The notes: generated from the sequence alone by a model not told the origin. DNA of 17,148 nucleotides from Bacillota bacterium (GCA_023453725.1 JAEXTB010000310.1:1-17148), one strand, 5' to 3'; positions 7,748-14,978 are shown, counted from the first letter of the stretch. A program made the numbers and translations.

Positions 7748-8515
7748 ATGTTTCGAAAGTTGCGCAGCGACATCAAGTGCGTACTTGACCGCGACCCGGC
7801 AGCCAGAAATGCGTTGGAGGTCATGCTGTGTTACCCCGGCTTTCACGCGGTCCGTTCGCACCGTGTTGCGCACTTCTTCCATAAGCACGGGTGGAAGCTG
7901 CTGGGCCGCCTGATTTCCGAATGGAGCAGGTTTTTTACCGGCATTGAAATCCATCCCGGCGCAAAAATCGGCAAGCGCCTGTTCATTGACCACGGCAGCG
8001 GCGTGGTCATAGGCGAAACCACGGAAATCGGCGACGATGTCACCATTTATCAGGGTGCCACGCTGGGTGGTACCGGCAAGGAGAGCGGAAAGCGCCACCC
8101 CACGATTGGCAACCATGTCATGATCTCAAGCGGCGCGCGCGTATTAGGCCCCATCACCGTTGGGGAGTATGCAAAAGTCGGCGCCGGTGCGGTGGTGTTA
8201 AAGGACGTCCCCCCCTGCGCGACTGTTGTTGGCGTGCCGGGCCGGGTCGTAAAGATTTTCCCCTGCCCGACTTACACACCGGAAAACTGCCCCTGCGAGA
8301 AGGAGGATATTTGTTCCTGTAAAGACTCTCATGAAAAGGGCATTCCGGTAGACGCATCCGCATGCGTACGCGCCACGCCCATCCCCGGGGAGGAAGGCGT
8401 GGACCTTGACCAGGTGCATCTGCCCGACCCGGTGGATCTGGAAATCTCCCGCTTGCGCGAGCGATTAGCAGCGCTAGAAGAAGCGATTCAGACGCTTTCC
8501 GGGCAGGGCCGCTAA
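7748..8515 (+). CDS. cysE: Serine O-acetyltransferase with Cys-rich C-terminal extension
   Basis: This 255-residue enzyme transfers acetyl from acetyl-CoA to L-serine, giving O-acetylserine for cysteine synthesis in the cytosol. The N-terminal helical part has the family segment LCYPGFHAVRSHRVAHFF. A left-handed beta-helix of hexapeptide repeats follows at about 66-170, with H82 in FIDHGSGVVIGETTEIG, the TLGGTGKESGKRHPTIGNHV loop with H117, and GAGAVVLKDVP. After residue 170 the protein continues for about 85 residues: a cluster of cysteines (173, 181, 183, 189, 191, plus 206), then an acidic linker and a short coiled coil (about 229-250, LEISRLRERLAALEEAI). That tail is longer than the core enzyme needs and may be a metal-binding or redox-sensing addition (inference). 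The start at ATG 7748 follows GAGGGA. The T-box leader upstream indicates control by tRNA-Cys charging. Confidence 0.96.
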   Translation: MFRKLRSDIKCVLDRDPAARNALEVMLCYPGFHAVRSHRVAHFFHKHGWKLLGRLISEWSRFFTGIEIHPGAKIGKRLFIDHGSGVVIGETTEIGDDVTIYQGATLGGTGKESGKRHPTIGNHVMISSGARVLGPITVGEYAKVGAGAVVLKDVPPCATVVGVPGRVVKIFPCPTYTPENCPCEKEDICSCKDSHEKGIPVDASACVRATPIPGEEGVDLDQVHLPDPVDLEISRLRERLAALEEAIQTLSGQGR

Positions 8516-8538
8516 ACCCACAACCGAGTATAGGAAAC

Positions 8539-8584
8539 ACGCCCCTCCGCTTCGGTCTCATGGACCTGCAGGAGGGGCGTTTTA
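8539..8584 (+). terminator. Terminator after cysE, usable in both directions
   Basis: ACGCCCCTCC (8539-8548) pairs with GGAGGGGCGT (8571-8580) and is followed by TTTT. An inner GGTC/GACC hairpin extends the structure. It lies between the convergent cysE and Cys-Ala tail protein genes, about 55 bp from the stop of the latter. Confidence 0.85.
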
Positions 8585-8639
8585 TGTTGGATTGCACCAG
8601 AAGGAATTCCGCCTTGGAGTCTGTTATCCGATAGCAGCG

Positions 8640-9533
8640 TTATTCCTGCTTTAATTTCTCATAAAGCTTCGTGAGATGAACCTTCGCCCCGTAAAAATTC
8701 TTGACAGAACACCCGGCCCGACCACCCCCCGCGCAGGCGCACGCACAGGCGCATGCACAGCTCGCGCAGGCGCAGGAATGGTGCGTATTCACATGCGTCC
8801 CTCTGCGGCCAAACCCGCCTTCGTATCCGTCAACCATCCATACAAAGCGCGCAATAAACGCAAAGAAAATAAGGGTAAACGCAATCACGCTCCAAACGCT
8901 CCCACCGCTTTCCGTCGCCTGCATGCTTTTTGAGGTATCGAACACACCCATGGGGTATTCAACCTTTACCTCATAGCGCTCGCCTTGCGCAAGTGTAGTT
9001 TCCCAGGTCAGATAATCATTTTCAGTACCCATTGCGTTGGAAGAAGCGACATCCGCCTTGTTCCATAGTACCTTGAGTGACTTGACATTGATCTCCTCAA
9101 ACCAGCCGGGAATAAACGCATACGAGCATGTATTTTCCTCAAGCGTGTACATGTAAGATTGGTGAATGGAGAAATCAAAGGAGACCGTTTCCCCTGCCCG
9201 GTACGGCCGGTCAAGACTCACCCGGATGTAATCGCCGCCTTCGGCATTATATCTGATATCCGCAATATTGGGGGAGAGACCCTTGACGCTGTCAACATGG
9301 CTGTTGGGGATGCCGACTTTCACCCAGGTCAGCGGGCCCTCACTGGTATCGTCAAGCACCATCCAATCCAGGTGATATTTGATGTCCATGGTGCCGTCCT
9401 GCCGCATATCCACCGTGATGACATAGGTTTGAATTTCATCCAGAGGATCGGCCGCTTTTGCGGGCAACGCTGGCAGCATCAGAAGCAGGAGGAGTGCAAC
9501 TAAGGCAATACGGGTTATATGTTTCATCTTCAT
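8640..9533 (-). CDS. Membrane protein with alternating Cys-Ala tail, candidate radical-SAM substrate
   Basis: This 297-residue protein has a signal peptide (about 1-27), an extracytoplasmic beta-rich region (about 28-212) whose start, DEIQTYVITVDMRQDGTMDIKYHLDW, loosely recalls DUF2207-type domains, one membrane segment at about 213-234 (VWSVIAFTLIFFAFIARFVWMV), and a 63-residue tail predicted inside the cell. The tail reads HHS, then (Cys-Ala)2-Ser-(Cys-Ala)5, then GGGRAGC and SVKNFYGAKV: eight cysteines, at 254, 256, 259, 261, 263, 265, 267 and 275. The gene starts in an ATGA overlap with the radical SAM gene. ATG 9527 is an equally possible start, with better spacing to AGCAGG. The 5' 150 codons of the longer open frame overlap the upstream gene and are not real. 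Function is unknown. The tail, the overlap and the neighbour suggest it is modified, or loaded with metal, by the radical SAM protein (inference). Confidence 0.85.
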   Translation of the reverse strand: MKMKHITRIALVALLLLLMLPALPAKAADPLDEIQTYVITVDMRQDGTMDIKYHLDWMVLDDTSEGPLTWVKVGIPNSHVDSVKGLSPNIADIRYNAEGGDYIRVSLDRPYRAGETVSFDFSIHQSYMYTLEENTCSYAFIPGWFEEINVKSLKVLWNKADVASSNAMGTENDYLTWETTLAQGERYEVKVEYPMGVFDTSKSMQATESGGSVWSVIAFTLIFFAFIARFVWMVDGYEGGFGRRGTHVNTHHSCACASCACACACACAGGGRAGCSVKNFYGAKVHLTKLYEKLKQE

Positions 9534-10903
9534 ACCTGCTTTCTCGTACCAAGCTGGCACTGTTGCTCCATCCTTGCAGAAACTGCCCGAATCTCCCGAC
9601 ATTTGCCGCTGTTCCAAATAAGTTTCCATGGCGTTGTCAGCATATTCCCTAGCCCCGCCCCTGATAGCCAGCTTTGGCACGGGATGACGGTACCATCCGG
9701 CGCTACGGCCATGTTGCTTAAGCAGGCTCCGCACGCCGGCGCCATCTTGAAGCCGATCTCGAACAGACGCTCCTCCCCCAGCCATCCGGGCGAGGTAAAG
9801 CTGCAGTCCATACCGGTTTCCCAGCAATACTTCTGGGCCTCCTGTAAAATCAGGTATAACGCGTCCTCGCTTAACTGCGTGCTGACGGACGCTTCGCGTG
9901 TTGCGCCGCCCGCCGGTATTAAGCCCGAACACGAAACATACTTCACATTGAGCCCGTTTAAGAACCGAAGCGTATCGGCGTAGTCCGCATTCCATGTGCA
10001 TAGCGGGGTGTTGATGCTGACATTCAGCCCTGCATCTATGGCATACTTGATCCCCTGCACGGTCTTTTCCCAGCTTTTTGCGCCGACAAGCCGGTTGTGC
10101 GTTTCCGGGTCGTGCGAATATAGCGTAATCTGCACGCTGTCGAGGCTTGCTTCATAGAGTTTTTGGCACAGTTCTTCTGTCAGGCAGATGCCGTTGGTAT
10201 TGAGCCGGGTAATAAACCATTTGGAGTATTCCACAAGCTCCACAAGATCAGCTCGCAACGTCGGCTCTCCGCCGGTAAACGTCAGCTGCGGGATGCGCGC
10301 CTCACGGCATTTGTCAATCACCTGCTTCCACTGCTCCAAAGATAGCTCTTCCGTATCTGAAAGTTCCTGCTCCGCTGCATAACAGTGCAGGCATTGGTTG
10401 TTGCAGTTCCAGCGGCTGTTTTTATGAAGGGAGCTGATCATCAGGTCCATGCGGTGGGGTGCCGTCATATACGGCGCATACTCCCCAAGAGATACAGCGC
10501 CAATCTCCTCTTTCGGTTCCCTGCCGTTTGCAACATCGTAAAGCGTGCTGATAATCCGCCACAGGTCGTCTTTGAGCGTGCCTTCCTTTACGGTGCGGTA
10601 AACACGCCGGGTTCTTACGACCGTCTTTTGAACGACGCCATCCCAATCGCCATCTTCAAGCGTTTTTCCGTCATACCGCTGAATTTCATCGATAAAGGCG
10701 GACAGTAATATCGCCCAGGAGGTGTTGATCGGAAGAATGTCCTGCCCGTTCAATATGACGACGCTTGGGGCGTTTTTGAATAAGCGCAGTACCGGCGGCA
10801 CCAAATGCACCCGGACGACGCCTTCGCTGCCCGGGTTGAGCGTAATATGCTTAACTTCGTTTAGATGCTTGGACAGGTAGGCATATTCCAAAAAACCAAT
10901 CAT
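9530..10903 (-). CDS. Radical SAM protein with SPASM-like C-terminal domain
   Basis: This 457-residue protein has an N-terminal region (about 1-150) in which SVVILNGQDILPINTSWAILLSAFIDEI resembles a PqqD-like peptide-recognition fold (tentative). The radical SAM core follows, with CNNQCLHC at 167-174 (C167, C171, C174) binding the 4Fe-4S cluster, GGEP at 211-214, and the TNG and ITLYSHDPETHNRLVG segments. A SPASM/twitch-type C-terminus has CGACLSNMAVAPDGTVIPCQSW (C391, C394, C409) plus C435 and C449 as further possible ligands. The start is ATG 10903, preceded by GGAGAG; an upstream TTG start is less likely. Radical SAM/SPASM enzymes commonly modify peptides or proteins. The only partner in the operon is the Cys-Ala tail protein, whose start codon overlaps this stop. 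Which reaction it performs is unknown. An anaerobic lifestyle would fit the oxygen-sensitive cluster. Confidence 0.94.
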   Translation of the reverse strand: MIGFLEYAYLSKHLNEVKHITLNPGSEGVVRVHLVPPVLRLFKNAPSVVILNGQDILPINTSWAILLSAFIDEIQRYDGKTLEDGDWDGVVQKTVVRTRRVYRTVKEGTLKDDLWRIISTLYDVANGREPKEEIGAVSLGEYAPYMTAPHRMDLMISSLHKNSRWNCNNQCLHCYAAEQELSDTEELSLEQWKQVIDKCREARIPQLTFTGGEPTLRADLVELVEYSKWFITRLNTNGICLTEELCQKLYEASLDSVQITLYSHDPETHNRLVGAKSWEKTVQGIKYAIDAGLNVSINTPLCTWNADYADTLRFLNGLNVKYVSCSGLIPAGGATREASVSTQLSEDALYLILQEAQKYCWETGMDCSFTSPGWLGEERLFEIGFKMAPACGACLSNMAVAPDGTVIPCQSWLSGAGLGNMLTTPWKLIWNSGKCREIRAVSARMEQQCQLGTRKQV

Positions 10904-10976
10904 TGTATCACTCTCTCCATACAATTCATTGTTTGTAACAGATGCGCCATCAGGAAAATATAGTCACTTTCCCTTT

Positions 10977-11005
10977 ATACTATTGCATATGCAACGCCAT
11001 TTCAA
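10977..11005 (-). promoter_or_regulatory. Promoter of the radical SAM operon with 12-bp palindrome in the spacer
   Basis: On the minus strand TTGAAA (-35, 11000-11005) and TAGTAT (-10, 10977-10982) are 17 bp apart. Most of the spacer is the perfect palindrome TTGCATATGCAA (10983-10994), placed where a bound repressor or activator would act. The cognate regulator is not in the window. Confidence 0.6.
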
Positions 11006-11084
11006 CTCCATTGATCAAGCAAAATGAATGCGCGCGGGTATGCCACAATGAGGAAAAACTTTTATGACGCTGCACAAATCATGG

Positions 11085-11113
11085 TTGACAATCGGAAGAA
11101 AAGCGCATACAAT
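11085..11113 (+). promoter_or_regulatory. Promoter of the trpB2 T-box transcript
   Basis: TTGACA (11085-11090) and TACAAT (11108-11113) with a 17-bp spacer form a near-consensus housekeeping promoter just upstream of the T-box leader. Confidence 0.8.
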
Positions 11114-11117
11114 GTGC

Positions 11118-11400
11118 ACAAACGAAAAACCGTTGAATAAGAAGAGTACGCAAAGGGATAGCTCACAGAGAGCCGCGGTGGTGGAAAGCGGCAGCGAATA
11201 CCTTCGCCGAATGGACTTATGAGGGCAGCCGAACGGGAAATCTCCCTAGTAGTAGCTGACGGCACTCCCCTCCGTTACCTTGGGGGAAGACCTGTGTTGG
11301 CAGGTTGGTAAAGGCGGGCGCATTTTAGCGTCAAATCGGGTGGCACCGCAGAAGGATATAAGCTTCTGTCCCAATGACTGGGACGGGAGCTTTTTTGTTA
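11118..11400 (+). ncRNA. T-box leader of trpB2, Trp specifier
   Basis: The leader has GAATAAGAAGAGTA and CAGAGAG elements of stem I and the specifier TGG (11212-11214, Trp) followed by A. The antiterminator box is GGGTGGCACCGC (11338-11349); its TGGC should pair with GCCA at the end of tRNA-Trp, which has a G discriminator base in bacteria. The terminator AGCTTCTGTCCCA / TGGGACGGGAGCT (11361-11391) is followed by six T. Uncharged tRNA-Trp should turn on the downstream gene. Specifier, box and gene function agree. Confidence 0.93.
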
Positions 11401-11433
11401 CCCTAATTGTGCAAGATTGAAAGGAGAACAACT

Positions 11434-12813
11434 ATGGCACGCATTCCGCATCGGTTTTATTTAACAGAGGATCAGCTTCCGCAGCAGTGGTATAACCTGC
11501 GCGCAGATATGAAAGAGCAGCCTGCACCGCTCCTTATCCCCGGCATCAACAAACCCGCCGTGGAAAGCGACCTGTATCCCGTATTCTGCGAGAAGCTCGC
11601 CCATCAGGAACTCGATGAAACAACGCGCTATGTGGATATCCCCGGGCCAATTATGGATATGTACCGCATCTACCGTCCTTCTCCGTTGGTGCGCGCATAC
11701 AATCTGGAAAAGGAACTGGATACGCCCGCAAAAATTTACTTCAAGTTTGAGGGCAACAATACCTCGGGCAGCCACAAGCTCAATTCCGCCATCGCCCAGG
11801 CGTACTACGCGAAGGAGCAGGGACTTTTGGGCCTGACTACCGAAACAGGCGCGGGCCAGTGGGGCACGGCGCTTTCGGAAGCGTGCGCCTATTTTAAGAT
11901 ACCGCTTACGGTGTTCATGGTGAAGGTATCAAGCATACAGAAACCTTACCGCAAAGCCATCATTGAAAACTTCGGCGCAACGGTGTGCGCAAGCCCAAGC
12001 ACGCAGACAAACGCGGGCCGCGCCATACTTGCGGCCGACCCCGACAACAGCGGGTCCTTGGGCTGCGCTATATCCGAAGCCGTGGAGATGGCGGTATCTA
12101 CGCCGGGCTACCGCTATGTGTTAGGCTCGGTCTTAAACCAGGTGCTGCTGCACCAGTCCGTCATCGGCCTGGAAGCGAAAAAGGCCATGGATATCTTAGG
12201 CGAATACCCCGATATCGTCATCGGCTGCGCGGGCGGCGGCAGCAACCTTGGCGGTCTGATCGGCCCCTACATGCGTGATAAACTCTTAAAAAAGGCAGAC
12301 CCGCGCATCATCGCCGTGGAGCCTGCCTCCTGCCCGTCATTAACGCGCGGAAAGTACGCGTACGATTTCTGCGATACCGGCATGATCACGCCGCTTGCTA
12401 AAATGTATACGCTCGGCTGCACGTTCTCGCCTTCTGCCAACCACGCGGGCGGGCTGCGGTACCACGGCATGTCCCCTATCCTCTCCAAACTTTATCACGA
12501 TGGGTACATGGAGGCGGTGTCCGTGGAGCAGACGCGCGTGTTTGAGGCAGCAACACAGTTTGCACGCTGCGAAACCATACTCCCCGCGCCCGAGTCCGCT
12601 CACGCCATCCGCGCTGCCATAGACGAGGCACTTTTATGCCGCGAGACCGGCGAAGCAAAAACCATACTCTTCGGCCTTTCTGGCACCGGCTATTTTGATA
12701 TGACCGCCTATATGGCCTACCATAACGGCACCATGGCGGATTACATCCCCACCGACGAAGAACTTGAGAAGGGATTCTCAAAACTGCCGAACGTCCCCGA
12801 AACCATCGGCTGA
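11434..12813 (+). CDS. trpB2: TrpB2-type tryptophan synthase beta chain, stand-alone
   Basis: This 459-residue PLP enzyme matches the long TrpB2 subgroup (about 450 residues) rather than the shorter TrpB1 that pairs with TrpA. Visible features are the N-terminal extension with WYNLRADM, K115 in NNTSGSHKLNSA (the PLP lysine), TETGAGQWG with E137 (catalytic acid), and the phosphate loop GCAGGGSNLGG with GGGSN at 267-271. It joins indole and L-serine to make tryptophan. No trpA is adjacent, so indole salvage or an unlinked partner is likely (inference). The start ATG 11434 follows AAGGAG with a 7-base spacer; an in-frame TTG 27 bp upstream lies beside the terminator T-run and is unlikely. Expression is under the Trp T-box just upstream. 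Confidence 0.96.
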   Translation: MARIPHRFYLTEDQLPQQWYNLRADMKEQPAPLLIPGINKPAVESDLYPVFCEKLAHQELDETTRYVDIPGPIMDMYRIYRPSPLVRAYNLEKELDTPAKIYFKFEGNNTSGSHKLNSAIAQAYYAKEQGLLGLTTETGAGQWGTALSEACAYFKIPLTVFMVKVSSIQKPYRKAIIENFGATVCASPSTQTNAGRAILAADPDNSGSLGCAISEAVEMAVSTPGYRYVLGSVLNQVLLHQSVIGLEAKKAMDILGEYPDIVIGCAGGGSNLGGLIGPYMRDKLLKKADPRIIAVEPASCPSLTRGKYAYDFCDTGMITPLAKMYTLGCTFSPSANHAGGLRYHGMSPILSKLYHDGYMEAVSVEQTRVFEAATQFARCETILPAPESAHAIRAAIDEALLCRETGEAKTILFGLSGTGYFDMTAYMAYHNGTMADYIPTDEELEKGFSKLPNVPETIG

Positions 12814-12818
12814 TGGTA

Positions 12819-12852
12819 AGCAAAGGGCGGATCAAACGACCCGCCCTTTGCT
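12819..12852 (+). terminator. Terminator-like hairpin after trpB2, first of a duplicated pair
   Basis: GCAAAGGGCGG (12820-12830) pairs perfectly with CCGCCCTTTGC (12841-12851) around a 10-base loop. It begins 6 bp after the trpB2 stop. There is no long T-run. The sequence recurs nearly unchanged at 13007-13037. Confidence 0.7.
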
Positions 12853-12860
12853 AGAGATTA

Positions 12861-12997
12861 CGTTAGGGCTCTGCCCCAAACCCGCTTAGGGCTGTAACAG
12901 CCCTAAGAACCTTCACAAATGCGCTAGGAGTGTCTAGGGATTCCCAAGGGACGTGTTTCTTTGGTAGGAGCTCGAGGGCAAAGCCCTCGAAAAAAGG
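12861..12997 (+). repeat. Structured repeat element, copy B (three hairpins)
   Basis: The order on the plus strand is GGGC-tct-GCCC (12866-12876), TTAGGGCT-gtaac-AGCCCTAA followed by GAACC (12886-12911), a middle with TTCCCAAGGGA, then TCGAGGGC-aaa-GCCCTCGA followed by AAAA (12972-12994). This matches copy A at 1631-1776, which is in the opposite orientation. The third stem differs between copies by paired changes that keep pairing. It lies in the convergent gap between trpB2 and the permease gene and holds no gene. It is flanked by near-identical terminator hairpins. Confidence 0.75.
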
Positions 12998-13006
12998 TTT
13001 ATCGAC

Positions 13007-13041
13007 AGCAAAGGGCGGATCAAACGATCCGCCCTTTTATT
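13007..13041. terminator. Bidirectional terminator between trpB2 and the sugar permease, second of the pair
   Basis: AAAGGGCGGAT (13010-13020) pairs with ATCCGCCCTTT (13027-13037) around CAAACG and is followed by TTATTT. The other strand ends in TTTGCTGTCG. It can serve trpB2 on the plus strand and the permease operon (stop at 13055) on the minus strand. Confidence 0.8.
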
Positions 13042-13054
13042 TGGTCTATGAATG

Positions 13055-13918
13055 TTAACCTTTTACACTGCCCAATGCGACGCCGCGCACAATGAACTTG
13101 GAAAGCAGCAGGTATATGATAATGACCGGGATAATGGCAATGGAAATAAGCATATACACTTGGCCCATATCAAACTTCAAAAAATCCGCGCTGCGCAGCT
13201 GTGCAATGAGGATGGGAAGCGTCTTGTTTTCCGCCGATTTCAATATGAGCGACGGCACAAAGTAGTTGTTCCACGAGGAAACGAAGCAGAAGATTGCCTG
13301 CACCGCCATCGCGGGCTTCATAATCGGCAGTACAATACGGTTGAACGTGCGAAACTCGTTCGCGCCGTCAATCCGCGCCGCCTCCACAATTTCCACCGGC
13401 AGCGAGGCCTCCATATACTGCTTCATAAAGAAGAACACAATGGGTGAAGCTACAGCAGGCGCAATGAGCGGAATAAAGGTATCCATGAGCTTGAACGTGC
13501 CCATCAGCTTCACAAATCCAAGCGCCGTTACCTGGGTGGGCACCATCATGATCATCATGATGAATGTGAACGCCGCCCGCTTAAACTTGAAATCATAGGC
13601 GTGGATGGCAAATGCCGTCATGGCGGAAAAATACGTCGCCACCAATGCTGTGCAGGCAGATACGAACAGGCTGTTGAGTACGCCCTTTACTACGGGGAGA
13701 TTTTCATTATTAAGCAAGCTCTGCAGATTAAATCCGAACGAACCTCCCGGCAGGAACGTAAAGCCCTTTTGTATATCCGGGTGCGAACGGGTGGAATTGA
13801 CAATGAGCACATAGAAGGAAAACAGGCACATCACTGTAAGCAGGATCAGCACGATGTAGCATACGGTCCTGGTCAGGTTTAATTGCAAGCGCGCGGCTGC
13901 GCCCTGGTTCTTGTTCAT
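13055..13918 (-). CDS. Carbohydrate ABC transporter permease, MalG/CUT1 type
   Basis: This 287-residue integral membrane protein has six likely membrane segments: about 17-40 (VCYIVLILLTVMCLFSFYVLIV), one near 80-100, one near 112-135 (FTFIMMIMMVPTQVTAL), one near 145-165, one near 205-225, and the last near 255-275 (LISIAIIPVIIIYLLLSKFIV). The EAA loop EAARIDGANEFRTFNRIVLPIMKP, which docks with the ATPase, is intact. It ends in RGVALGSVKG, as MalG-type proteins do. Its start overlaps the stop of the other permease by 4 bp (ATGA) behind GGGAGGTG, so the two are made together. The ATPase is not nearby; a shared MsmX-like ATPase encoded elsewhere is likely (inference). Confidence 0.95.
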   Translation of the reverse strand: MNKNQGAAARLQLNLTRTVCYIVLILLTVMCLFSFYVLIVNSTRSHPDIQKGFTFLPGGSFGFNLQSLLNNENLPVVKGVLNSLFVSACTALVATYFSAMTAFAIHAYDFKFKRAAFTFIMMIMMVPTQVTALGFVKLMGTFKLMDTFIPLIAPAVASPIVFFFMKQYMEASLPVEIVEAARIDGANEFRTFNRIVLPIMKPAMAVQAIFCFVSSWNNYFVPSLILKSAENKTLPILIAQLRSADFLKFDMGQVYMLISIAIIPVIIIYLLLSKFIVRGVALGSVKG

Positions 13919-14889
13919 TTTCCGGCACCTCCCGCAAGCAGTTTGCGTTCCTTACGGCGCTTTCTCTGATCCTGTGTGAGGGAGCCGTATACAATCAGAC
14001 TCAGCGCCCCCGTGATGATAAACAGAACCACGCTGAGCGCGCCGCCCAATCCGTAATTCTTGCTGAATAGATGGCTGTTGAGGAACATAATCAGTGTCAT
14101 GCTTGTTCTATCCGGGTTTCCAGCGCCGTTTGTCAATATCTGCGGCACGTCGAACATCTGGATGCCGCCAATAAGGGATGTAATGAGCACATAGACAAAT
14201 ATGGGCCGCAGCAGCGGCATGGTAATGCGCCAGAACACCTGCGCGGGTTTTGCGCCGTCGATCTCGGCGGCTTCGATCAATGAAGTGTCAATGCCCATAA
14301 TGCCAGCCATCAGTAATATGGTGGTATTTCCAAACCACATCAGGAAGTTCATGGTCACAATTAAGCCCCGCGTACCCGCAACCTCCGATAAAAACCGGTA
14401 GGGCGTGTTTATGATACCAAGGCTCTGCAGGATGTTGTTGATGGGGCCCGCGTCTGAAAAGAGCGTAAAGAACAGCATCGCAAACGCGGACGCCATAATG
14501 AGATTGGGCAAATATATGATGGTCTTAAAAAATCCGGTTGCCCGCAAGCGGAGCCGAAGGTTGGTAAACCAGCCCGCCAGAAGCAGCGAGACAAGAATTT
14601 GCGGAATAAAGCCGATCACCCAGATCAGCATGGTATTGCCGAAGTACTTTCCCAGATCGCTTTCAAACAGCTTCTGGAAGTTCCCCAGCCCCACAAAGTT
14701 TGGGCCAATGTGTTTGAGGCCCGACATATAGTTTTCAAAAAAGCTGTTATAGAACGTAGAAATCAGCGGGACAAGCGAAAATACGACATATACGAGAAAA
14801 AACGGAATGAGGAATATATATCCCCACTTTGCGTAGCTGATGGACCCGCTCTTTTTGCGGATGGCCACCTGATTCGATACGGTTTTCAT
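13915..14889 (-). CDS. Carbohydrate ABC transporter permease, MalF/CUT1 type
   Basis: This 324-residue protein starts with a short basic cytoplasmic end, then WGYIFLIPFFLVYVVFSLVPLISTFYNSF, the typical first segment of CUT1 MalF-type permeases. Further membrane segments follow, then the EAA loop EAAEIDGAKPAQVFWRITMPLLRP and a last segment near 285-310 before a basic tail. The start is ATG 14889 behind GAGGTG. It pairs with the downstream permease through a 4-bp overlap and follows the binding-protein gene after a gap holding a strong hairpin. Substrate cannot be told from the permease alone. Confidence 0.95.
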   Translation of the reverse strand: MKTVSNQVAIRKKSGSISYAKWGYIFLIPFFLVYVVFSLVPLISTFYNSFFENYMSGLKHIGPNFVGLGNFQKLFESDLGKYFGNTMLIWVIGFIPQILVSLLLAGWFTNLRLRLRATGFFKTIIYLPNLIMASAFAMLFFTLFSDAGPINNILQSLGIINTPYRFLSEVAGTRGLIVTMNFLMWFGNTTILLMAGIMGIDTSLIEAAEIDGAKPAQVFWRITMPLLRPIFVYVLITSLIGGIQMFDVPQILTNGAGNPDRTSMTLIMFLNSHLFSKNYGLGGALSVVLFIITGALSLIVYGSLTQDQRKRRKERKLLAGGAGK

Positions 14890-14930
14890 GTTTTCACCTC
14901 ATTGCAAAAGCCCGCCAGATAAGCAGCTAA

Positions 14931-14978
14931 TAAAAATGGGGTGCAGGATGAGGCATACGGGCATGCCCCATCCTGCAC
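14931..14978 (-). terminator. Strong intercistronic hairpin between binding-protein and permease genes
   Basis: On the minus strand GTGCAGGATGGGGCAT pairs with ATGCCTCATCCTGCAC (arms 14963-14978 and 14941-14956, one G-U pair, 6-base loop) and is followed by CCCATTTTTATTA. It is either a leaky terminator or an mRNA 3'-end stabiliser that keeps binding-protein mRNA more abundant than permease mRNA, as is common in sugar ABC operons. Confidence 0.8.

Noticed and set aside
8700..8790. CRISPR array or tandem DNA repeat in the GC-rich Cys-Ala coding stretch
   Set aside because: There are no equal repeats with spacers; the pattern is explained by alternating Cys and Ala codons with mixed third bases.
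9534..10001. Longer N-terminus (453 residues) for the Cys-Ala tail protein
   Set aside because: The extra 156 residues lie wholly inside the radical SAM gene in another frame; the signal peptide and RBS are at 9533/9527.
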